NCBI GenBank assembly: GCA_003290165.1
Contig: QNQO01000554.1
Coordinates: forward strand, 186,001 to 250,000
Direction of reading: 5' to 3'
Length of the DNA: 64,000 nt
Source of the DNA: Berberis thunbergii
Taxonomy: Eukaryota; Streptophyta; Magnoliopsida; Ranunculales; Berberidaceae
The notes below the pieces were generated by a model. It made no database searches and was not told the DNA's origin. It was given only the letters and a program-made list of their open reading frames with translations. The position numbers and the translations under genes were made by a program. Shown here in pieces: positions 58,201-64,000 of this stretch (position 1 is the stretch's first letter; every line of letters begins with the position of its first letter).

Positions 58201-59741
58201 ACTTGGTACAATATGGCCCACAGATTACCTTCTTTTATCAATCTCATATCCATCTTCCCGGATCAATCGCAGGGAATCAATGAGAATTTGCAGATAGTGT
58301 CCCTAGGAAGAAGCAGTCGTGCTCAAAAGAAAAGAGGTGGAAGTTATAGAGGGAGGAAGAAATAAAATGTTATCATTATTTTTTAATAACTAAAACTTCT
58401 TTTTTAAGATACTTTCGACTAAAATACATGTGGTAGCCTTAAAAGCAACAACTCGCAAGATAATACCATCCCAATTAACATAATATGACTTGAAAAACAT
58501 TTTGATATCCAACCCCAAAGACAAATCTCACCCCCCATTGAATGTACTTCCATCTTGATAAGTTAGCTACTGGTTATTAGTTTCTATGTTGCTAGGGGCG
58601 TGGCGAGGTGCCAAGAAATGGTGTTTTTTAATTTTCTGAAAGGAGTGGCGTTATTGCATTTTCTTTGTTTTACTTTTAGTTTTATGTTTCTAGTTCACTC
58701 TAATGCAAGTAGGCCAATGCCAATTAAAAGCTAACTAGTTGTCCCTCGTCGATTTCGACAATATGGTGACAACATCAAGGGGAAACAAGTCAACAAACAT
58801 GTAAGCATAACAAATAACGCGCCACATTCATAACAAATTTTCAACTAAAACCTAACAAGGACATAGCCCATAATTTCATAACTCATAAAAGTCAAACATT
58901 CTAAGCTAATTCCACTTTTTCATCTCTATCATCCCCTAAATGGCTAAATCTTCTTTTAGTGCTTAATTATTAAATTATCTAATTAATATTTTAAACTATC
59001 TTATAAGTATTTGTTTATATATCTATCCAAAAAAAAGTGGTGTTGGAGTCCAAACCGCTCCTAACACCTAGTGTCTCACCTGAGGCGGAGCGTCGCGGCA
59101 CAGCACTAAACATGGTCTTGAGGCAAGGCGAGGCACCTTTATGAAAATAATGCGCCTTGCCGTTCTGTCATTAATTTATATTACTTGCAAATAAAACTAT
59201 TTTCTTTGTTAACAATGGAGATGTATTTAGTTAAAGTTTGGTATAGGCTGTGGGTTTATGTTGAAAAACGTGTAGATGTTCATGGTAGACATGAAAAGTC
59301 CTATTAACTTCTAAGCACATGTACATCTATTTGATAATTCCGAAAAGCTTGTATATGTCATGGGAAGAGATCAGATTTCCAAACTTTTAGTAGATACTGA
59401 TCCAATGCTAAATTCAAAATTCGCTTGTGGTTTGTGAGTTATGCATAAATGATCATGTAGGTAATGCAGGTGCAATAATCATATTTTTAATGCATGCTAA
59501 TTAACACTTTGGCTGCAGGGAAGTTGGTGTCGGAATCAGTAACGTGGATGTAACAAGTGGAGAAGTCACTTTAAATCTCAGTGAAGACTTGTTTATCAAG
59601 AATAAGACCACACCAAATACTCCTTTTCAGGAAGATTTAGTTGGAGGTACTACTTTGAGCCAAGAGGCAGCTGTAAAACCACAAAAGAAACAAAGCGCAC
59701 CTCTTTCACTTGGAAAGTACTCATCTGTGCTTCCCGAAAAG
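40164..59741 (+). CDS. SAB: SABRE/KIP family giant lipid-transfer protein, N-terminal exons (partial)
   Basis: Five exons join without a stop into 313 codons: 40164-40234, 49863-49974, 56890-57159, 57684-57946, 59519-59741. All introns are GT..AG and phases fit (2, 0, 0, 2, 0). Residues about 7-24 form a membrane anchor (FLLLFFLFSVIGWVVF). LSRIMGASVGFR, LRDVVVKFKK, IGEIKLSLRQSLVKLGVGF and SRDPKLQLLICDLEVV follow, all strongly conserved at the start of plant SABRE and KINKY POLLEN. By family the roughly 2,600-residue protein is a bridge-like lipid-transfer protein (BLTP2/Hobbit) at ER-plasma membrane contacts, needed for oriented cell expansion and tip growth. Only about the first eighth is in the window. 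SABRE and KIP paralogues cannot be told apart here. The gene looks functional so far. Confidence 0.92.
40985..41900 (+). mobile_element. L1-type LINE fragment in SABRE intron 1
   Basis: Reads FHGALLEGRHIL, then (frameshifted) ALGFICKDDFEKPYD, matching the RT finger and palm around the K-x-D-FEKAYD motif, and GFRQNGARGH. After a deletion of the catalytic YADD region it resumes with a zf-RVT domain (VVWKKGISPEVSFFTWEA, FLMCGGGRETRDHLFIHC) at 41496-41717. It ends with LLWQERNKRV near 41860. Same strand as SABRE. Dead. Confidence 0.8.
42342..42360 (-). mobile_element. 19-bp A-tailed retro-insertion
   Basis: ATACCTCATCAAT occurs at 42329-42341 and again at 42361-42373, exactly flanking a 19-bp insert. 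On the minus strand the insert is GGAGGCC plus ten A and TG. This looks like the last bases of an A-tailed retroposon (SINE or LINE) with a 13-bp duplication. Confidence 0.5.
43880..44470 (+). mobile_element. LINE 3' end with poly(A), SABRE intron 1
   Basis: Reads NAHGKLQRLS, then VPNRCSLCETKMKTIDHLLF and KCHV, a zf-RVT zinc-binding region (C-x2-C...H-x4-C) at the end of plant L1 ORF2. It is followed by a 3' UTR with 'caatatattgctctgtttta' and an A-rich tail at about 44456-44478. The 5' limit is unclear. Confidence 0.75.
44725..44948. mobile_element. Tourist-like MITE, TSD TAA
   Basis: Ends GGGTGTGTGTTTGGTT and AACCAAACAAACCC; TAA on both sides (44722-44724, 44949-44951). 224 bp, same family as 20485-20690, better preserved. 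Confidence 0.88.
45640..47540 (+). mobile_element. L1-type LINE ORF2 fragment, SABRE intron 1
   Basis: The largest LINE piece in the intron. Order of blocks: an ORF2 linker region with VQWGKNGDLCSKHFY, FKEMFREREPWRLKL, AAGIDGFPVEFF (template-binding), NSTVISVISKIEGV.SIGDIKPISL, an RT core with frameshifts, then CQYLGLPLGANNKSKEVW, LSKVGRLTLIKSTITSIPVL and CKDFLWDTFG. Past 47400 an open frame (47357-47668) follows the YVPGKGTRMSFWDDSW block. It lacks the endonuclease at the 5' side and the zinc region at the 3' side, and is full of stops. Confidence 0.85.
48300..49340 (-). mobile_element. LINE ORF2 fragment, opposite strand, SABRE intron 1
   Basis: Read on the minus strand: FAPRTSRSGLRGT-like and SIFPFLFTLAINAFVDRY (RT palm, usual SPxLFTL), then YTIFLPKRLGSMWVLV, IPVYHLYSLPYP (usual IPVYYLSLFPIP), DRLEKLVTDFLW and NFKRVNKTLLVKQLWK, in shifting frames. 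This is the RT-to-thumb region of plant L1 ORF2. It faces the SABRE transcript and the other three LINE pieces. Confidence 0.7.
49863..49974 (+). CDS. SAB: SABRE exon 2
   Basis: Acceptor CTTATTACAG|ATTTG, donor AAAAAG|GTATTC. Encodes FAARLLAWFLSRIMGASVGF and on to VVVKFKK, the most conserved N-terminal block of the family. Confidence 0.92.
50965..51196 (+). repeat. LTR fragment related to the 51982 element
   Basis: Colinear with the 248-bp LTRs at 51982 and 52931 ('gataagtccatgctaaagccc', 'ttgagtttaaat', 'aaactttgttaat.aagttt', 'aagctt.c.ctaaaccc'), ending near CCGTCA. The left end is diverged. It may be a solo LTR. Confidence 0.7.
51982..53177 (+). mobile_element. Small non-autonomous LTR element, TSD GATAT
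   Basis: Two 247-248-bp LTRs (51982-52229, 52931-53177) start TGATGTAATATTGGG and end AAACCCATCA. GATAT flanks it at 51977-51981 and 53178-53182. TTTGGTATGAGAG (52231-52243) is a primer site one base off the tRNA-iMet type, and GCGGAGGAGAA precedes the 3' LTR as polypurine tract. The 701-bp interior keeps the first codons of a gypsy gag (MPLKGTRITNARM near 52268, then FADISEQLTAV) and a short end piece with LEDKYFE. Everything else is deleted, giving a TRIM-sized element of 1196 bp. Confidence 0.92.
53474..53541 (+). repeat. Short tandem duplication
   Basis: Two copies of 'aatttcgcctatgcagaatg' plus 'ggcta', about 39 bp apart. Close to the trnE relic. Confidence 0.75.
53584..53654 (-). pseudogene. 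trnE: Plastid trnE(UUC)-derived relic
   Basis: Read leftward, it opens GCCCCCATCGTCTAGT, the start of plastid tRNA-Glu. It keeps the anticodon arm CTCTCTTTCAAGGAG (anticodon TTC) and the acceptor end CCTGGGGGT. The D-loop has lost a base and the T-arm is altered (AGGATTCATATTCCC for the usual GGGATTCGACTTCCC), so it should not fold into a good tRNA. The flank on the right ('catatgtgcccgatcgcc', 'catagtatg'-like) also resembles the plastid trnE upstream spacer. This is a piece of plastid DNA in the nucleus. Confidence 0.75.
55356..55984. mobile_element. Non-autonomous hAT element, TSD CTAATACG
   Basis: Ends CTGTGTTCTAAAAA and TTTTTAGAACACTG (inverted, one mismatch) with perfect 8-bp duplications at 55348-55355 and 55985-55992. 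The ends are G/C-rich ('ctgggcgggttctaggc', 'gccgcctaggcacc') and the middle is AT-rich. 629 bp. The 61-codon frame at 55470 is not a gene. Confidence 0.92.
56281..56666. mobile_element. hAT-like MITE with internal tandem repeats
   Basis: Ends CATAGTTTTCAATATC and GTTTTGATAACTATG. Flanks TTAAGTAG and TTAATTAG match at 7 of 8. Inside, units with 'acgatatgtatcatat' and 'ctatgcctcattaatatgg' repeat tandemly between 56318 and 56430; these create a repetitive 61-codon minus-strand frame that is not a gene. Confidence 0.65.
56890..57159 (+). CDS. SAB: SABRE exon 3
   Basis: Acceptor TTTTCTAG|GGTGCC, donor ATCAAG|GTATGG; 90 codons. Holds GEIKLSLRQSLVKLG, a Lys/Ser-rich linker and GKWMLVANMARFLSVSVTEL, all family hallmarks. 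Confidence 0.93.
57684..57946 (+). CDS. SAB: SABRE exon 4
   Basis: Acceptor TGTTGCAG|ATGCC, donor CATAG|GTGAG. Encodes DVRVDISKDGGSKPKLLVKL and FTCEEFSLSIEIGHHR, typical of the beta-rich repeating groove domain. Confidence 0.93.
57947..59518 (+). other. SABRE intron 4
   Basis: 1.57 kb. No complete element found. About 58590-59165 has G/C-rich ends with 'gtggcgaggtgcc' and 'ggcaaggcgaggcacc', like a decayed DNA element, but no matching duplication was seen. Confidence 0.5.
59519..59741 (+). CDS. SAB: SABRE exon 5
   Basis: Acceptor TGGCTGCAG|GGAAG, donor GAAAAG|GTTGGT. Encodes GVGISNVDVTSGEVTLNLSE and a Lys/Gln-rich linker ending in LPEK. The next exon was not found before 64000, so intron 5 exceeds 4.2 kb. 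Confidence 0.9.
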
Positions 59742-60062
59742 GTTGGTAGTTTATGATTTTAATTTGATGATGCTGTATGTTTTAATTATTTTCTTATGTC
59801 CAGTTTTTCGAATATTGATTTCATTAAAAATTAATAACAACTTGTTTGCTACTTTATTTTTCTTAGTTAGGCCAGTCAACACCCATTGTCCAAAACCACC
59901 CGAAAGGGTGGTCGTTAAACATCCACAAAACTGCTTAAACACGTATCTCAAGGAATGATGTTGAAACATGATGAAATTTTAGCACGACATTTTTAGTGTT
60001 AATCCGTAAATTTCTTGAAAATTTCAGCTCAAACGAATTAAATAACTTCCCCTAATATATAT

Positions 60063-60198
60063 AAATGAGCCAATTAATTAACTTCCCCTAATGTTGACCT
60101 ACTCTCTTGTTCTGGCATATGAATGCTTCTAAATGAGCCAATTAATTAACTTCCCCTAATGTTGACCTACTCTCTTGTTCTGGCATATGAATGCTTCC
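60063..60198 (+). repeat. 68-bp tandem duplication in SABRE intron 5
   Basis: Two head-to-tail copies of a unit starting 'aaatgagccaattaatta' and ending 'gaatgcttc', differing at one base at most. A partial third copy of the 'aacttcccctaat' part precedes at about 60045. Recent slippage. Confidence 0.9.
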
Positions 60199-61335
60199 AA
60201 ATGTTCACAAGAGAGCATATATTCAAGAAGACCGATGATTGTGAACTTGTGATAGGTTTTTTAAAATTTTTTTTTTCAAACAAATTAGATTTAACAGGAA
60301 TGCACAAAGAGGAAGAGGTTCGATATATCTTATAAAAATAAACTTATAGCATTCAATGCATTTTTGGTATTGGATAATTACTTTTTAATTATTAATGAAA
60401 TGAGTCAATGTATTTGCATTGTGATATCAACTAGTTGGCCAAAAGTGGAGTATTATGTAGAGTGCATGATCTGAACACTGATTTCATATTTAGAGTGATA
60501 ATGAGATTTCCCTGGTTAGGATTTCATGGGAGTATCATATACACACAAATATTGTTCTGTTTGTGTGTAGTTCTACTAGATAGAACCCTATCTATTGATC
60601 ATTTTATTAATAGCAGTCCCTGTGATGTTTAAATAGATGTTAGTTATGCAATCCGAATGGAGTAAGTAGCGTATAGCTTATTGGTGAACAATCTATACAA
60701 ATTGATACAAGTCACAAAAGTATCTTAAGGTTGAAACATAAGAGATTCCTAATTAACATAAAAAGAGTAAAAAACCAATTAACATAAAAAGTATCTGTCA
60801 AAACATTCTTCGGTGCTAACTTACGCTGGAGTGTACATCACCACTAACCTTCACACCCAGACACTCATACTACTCTCTCTGTTTCCACCTTTTTCTTTTG
60901 TAGAGAAGAAGAAAAGCGAAAAACAATGTAAAATAAACAGAGTGAAGCACAAAAAAAATCAATAGAAGAAGAAGAAAAATAATAAAGAGAAGACAATAAC
61001 AATAAGTTTCACTAATGATTTTGCTTTCTATACAGAAGAAGTGCCATGAAAGCTAACTACATTTCTCTGTCTCACCTCACCATTAAAATACTTACTCAAA
61101 AACAAAAACCCAAACTAGAAATTAAAGATGATATTAGTTGTTGTTGTTGCTGTTAACTCTTCAAACCAACCAAATCCACAGTTCAAAACCCATTTTAACC
61201 CCAATTTAACTTGCTGTTCAAAACCCACTCTTCAATAAGATGACAATAAGTTTTAACTCACTGTTCAAAACCCACTTTAACTTACTATTCAGTTCAAAAC
61301 CCCATTTTAACCCAAAACATGAAATCCAAACTAGA

Positions 61336-61653
61336 GCCAGAGACTTTGGCCTCCTTCAATTAAGGAACGAGAGTCCCATTGATGTGAAACCCCATGACTT
61401 TATCCATGGTCCCAACGAGCTTCCCACCGATGAACACAAGAGCGTAAGAAGAGTCGATAAGCCTCATAAGAGTGCATTTGATCTCCTTCCCTCTCAGGTC
61501 GACGTCGAGTTCATGGTTGACGCCCATGCCGCAAAAGAGGCGTTTGATGGCGTGACATGCAACAAGTGCTGATGCTGAAGTGACCACTACGCTTTCGAAT
61601 GTCAGGTGTTCGATTCACTCGAATGGGTTGAAAGTGGAGTCCCCGATCGCCAT
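61336..61653 (-). pseudogene. CC-type glutaredoxin (ROXY) pseudogene
   Basis: On the minus strand CHAIKRLFCGMGVN, HELDVDLRGKEIKC, VFIGGKLVGTMDKVMGFHIN and GTLVP are those of plant CC-type glutaredoxins (ROXY/GRX480 group), redox partners of TGA factors. The active site should be CCxC just before the first block but reads SALVAC, so the two leading cysteines are gone. Small deletions remove residues before HELD and in the SSYALVF region. A stop follows GTLVP before the C-terminal helix, and another lies upstream near the start. Introns are naturally absent in this family, so retroposition cannot be judged. Non-functional. Confidence 0.8.
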
Positions 61654-62180
61654 GAAGGAGGATCTCCATGAAACTTAATTGTTTTATTCAGTAATTAGGT
61701 TGCACACGGGTAAGCTTGAGGCAATAGCTTTAAAGTATAACAAAGAAAAGTAGTAATGGAATTCTTTACAAAGCATCCGAATTAGTGTTGTTTAAAATAG
61801 AAAAATTGAAGAAATGTTTTTAGTAATTTAACTTGAGATCGGGGGCGTGTTGTTGTGGGTGGACGAAGATAGGAAGGTAGGGAAGAAGGGATGCGGAAAC
61901 ATGTAGACAAGGAGGACGGTAGTATTGGGGAATTCAATCAGGAAAAGGAAGAGGGTTGGGGAAGAAGATGAGGGCAATTTTTAGATTAGAAAAGTTTGGA
62001 TATTTTTTTCGCTAGTCAAAGGCCTTGACTTAACAGTCAAGACTCAAAATGGGGTTTGACTAAATTTCAAGAACTAATGGAGACCAAGGAGGACTACACA
62101 AGAATTAATGGGTGCCAAAAGGTAAATAACCCTTATATATATTTACCAATATTTTTGTACAATATAAATATATAGGGGAA

Positions 62181-62218
62181 CCCCAAAAATCTCGGGAATG
62201 AGCTTTGATGATGATGAT
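62181..62218 (+). mobile_element. 38-bp RTE LINE tail with 15-bp TSD
   Basis: The insert matches the last 38 bases of the LINE at 2317-2951 (CGGGAATGAGCTTTGATGAT region) with two or three differences. AAATATATAGGGGAA lies on both sides (62166-62180 and 62219-62233). An extremely 5'-truncated insertion. Confidence 0.88.
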
Positions 62219-62249
62219 AAATATATAGGGGAAAAAAAGTATGAATATA

Positions 62250-64000
62250 TGAACGCGGACTCAATACATGATCTTTTACCTAGTGATCTAGTTAACATGA
62301 TTCGTTGGAAATTTGAAGGTGTTTTGGAAAACACCAACTCTCTAATAAGTGAATGACCTAATAAAAGAATAAACATAAAACTAAAAAGACCAAGTGCCCT
62401 CATTTCGGATTTGATATTCTCCCTCATTTGTTCTCTTCTTAACCAAATGGCATGTTGAAATCTATCGATCCAGGTCACGAATCCTATGCGCTGCTCAGTT
62501 TGAAATTTGCAGGAGGTTGAGCAAATCGAGTATCTATAATAGACATGTACCCGAAAAAGTTTCCGTCATATGGTCCCAATTTCGAGGACTAAAATGTCTA
62601 TTCCATTGAAATGCAAAATAAGATGGGCAAGTGCCGCTTCTCTTCCGCTCATAGATTCAAGCCGTCTCTATGAAGATTTAAGGGCTTGGAATTGAAAAAC
62701 AAAAGGATATTTTTTTTTCTTGCCCCAATTCACCTTCCTTATCTCTGCTTGGCTAAAACCCTACTTCTGCCTTCCTTCATCCGTTTTCCGTAGATCTCAA
62801 CCTACCTCATTTTGGTTAGAGTATAACTTCACTGGTAGATTACAATAAAGCGAGCTGACTTCCATAACTTGAGATATTTTAAGCAGGGCCGAAACTGATT
62901 ACATAGTATCCTGATTCCCTCCCCAAGACAGCTATTTCAAAGTAAGATTCACAAACCCCACGTCCTTTGTAACTTTAAATTTCTTGTCCATATCAAACCC
63001 TCACATGTCTTGCAAGGAGTACACAGTTTTGCTATTTTCAAATCAGAAACGATGAGACCCAGGTCATGCTGTGGGTGGGCTTAGTGTCATTCCTTCTTTC
63101 GTTGATGCTAGATCGCCAGGGTCCGGATGGATTCCATGAAAACACATACTTTTCAGCCTCATTGGAATCAATAAGATCATTTTCGTCCTAGCTAGCCTTT
63201 CCTGGAGTAGCCTTGCTTGCAGCTCTATTGCTGAGCTTCACAAGAGCTCGGCTAGCATTACTTATTTACTTTTGAGATAGTCCCCCAAGAGCTTCGCTGT
63301 CTTACCGAGTTTCATGGTTTCTTCCTCAACAGTAATGGTATTCTCTGTTTTAGTATCCAAGAATTCCCTCATCCTTAGCTTAGGAGCCCTCCTAAAGTAT
63401 GATCACCAAACTGGCCCTCCAGAAACTTACCCTCTTTGCTTGGGCCTGGATTCACTTTTAAAGAATTTGAAATAGTGTCTGCTAAGAAAGTTTTGCCCAA
63501 AACTTTAATTGGCCTACTTTCCCGCCCCAAGAGACTCTAGAAGCCGTACTATACTTCTCCAAAGGCCTACCTCGGGCCATAGTTTCAACGCTGTGTGTCA
63601 TTACCAAATTGACCACACAAATGTTTGGGAAGATATGAAACTTATATTCTATATGCTTCCCTTTTGGTAATACAAATAAGAAGACTTGAAACACTCCGGA
63701 AGTTCTTGAGAACAAAAGCAAGGACCAAAGACGAAGGTGAAAGTTCTCTAGAAAATACTTGCATGTACTTCATAACAAAAAAAGCAAAAAATAAGCTTGC
63801 ATGTTTAAACTGAATTCAGGAAATGACTTAACCAGGCCTTTTTCTTTTCAAGTTTTATATCTGGGAAAACTTGAGACCCCCACCCTATGGGGGAAAGAGA
63901 TTACAGTAGAACGTTTCTAGTCTTTTAACTATTAAATAAATTATCCAACAGGCTATTTGTAAACAGATTTGAGCTCTTAGTTTACCTTGATTTACCAATG
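62250..64000. other. SABRE intron 5, unidentified sequence
   Basis: Less AT-rich than its surroundings. Minus-strand frames give charged stretches (RREQMRENIKSEMRALGLF near 62425; KATPGKAS and EAEKYVFSWNPSGPWRSSI near 63180) separated by stops. This looks like an old gene or element relic on the minus strand, but no family is recognised. No further SABRE exon was found. Confidence 0.35.

Noticed and set aside
58590..59165. Candidate DNA transposon with G/C-rich ends
   Set aside because: The ends are not convincing inverted repeats and no target duplication could be found.

Overview
This is nuclear DNA of a flowering plant, most likely a eudicot. It is AT-rich, has plant-type GT..AG introns, and is packed with plant transposable elements (Ty3/gypsy, Athila, LINE, hAT, Mutator, Tourist-like, SINE). 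The species cannot be named from the sequence. There are no bacterial features, operons, CRISPR arrays or rRNA genes.

Only two genes look intact. (1) A group F bZIP transcription factor (18340-19053, minus strand) carries the His/Cys-rich zinc-sensor motif of the bZIP19/23 family. (2) The 5' part of a SABRE/KIP gene (plus strand, from 40164) encodes a giant bridge-like lipid-transfer protein. Its first five coding exons (71, 112, 270, 263 and 223 nt; 313 codons, no stop) are spread over 19.6 kb, and the gene runs off the right edge. Introns 1, 2 and 5 (9.6, 6.9 and more than 4.2 kb) are filled with LINE pieces, hAT and Tourist-like elements, a small LTR element, a plastid trnE relic, a glutaredoxin pseudogene and an ultra-short LINE tail.

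Layout. 1-10.3 kb: nested Ty3/gypsy debris with an RTE-type LINE (perfect 15-bp target duplication) and a 2-kb solo LTR. 10.4-14.6 kb: two foldback MITEs, a hAT element and a probable solo LTR. 14.6-19.8 kb: quiet DNA, then the bZIP gene with a related MITE on each side. 20-24.8 kb: a Tourist-like MITE and pseudogene scraps (plant mobile domain, ABCG/PDR transporter, PPR). 24835-32366: a complete but internally deleted Athila-type retrotransposon on the minus strand with two LTRs, tRNA-Asp primer site, polypurine tract and 5-bp TSD. 32.8-36.2 kb: two long foldback elements, one with a hAT nested in an arm and one a Mutator-like foldback with 9-bp TSD and three tandem units per arm. 36.4-39.6 kb: a decayed Mutator transposase gene with an OTU-protease domain, split by a solo LTR. 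39.6-64 kb: promoter and start of SABRE.

Element ends were set by finding terminal motifs and matching target-site duplications by eye. No alignment or database search was run, so identities are qualitative.
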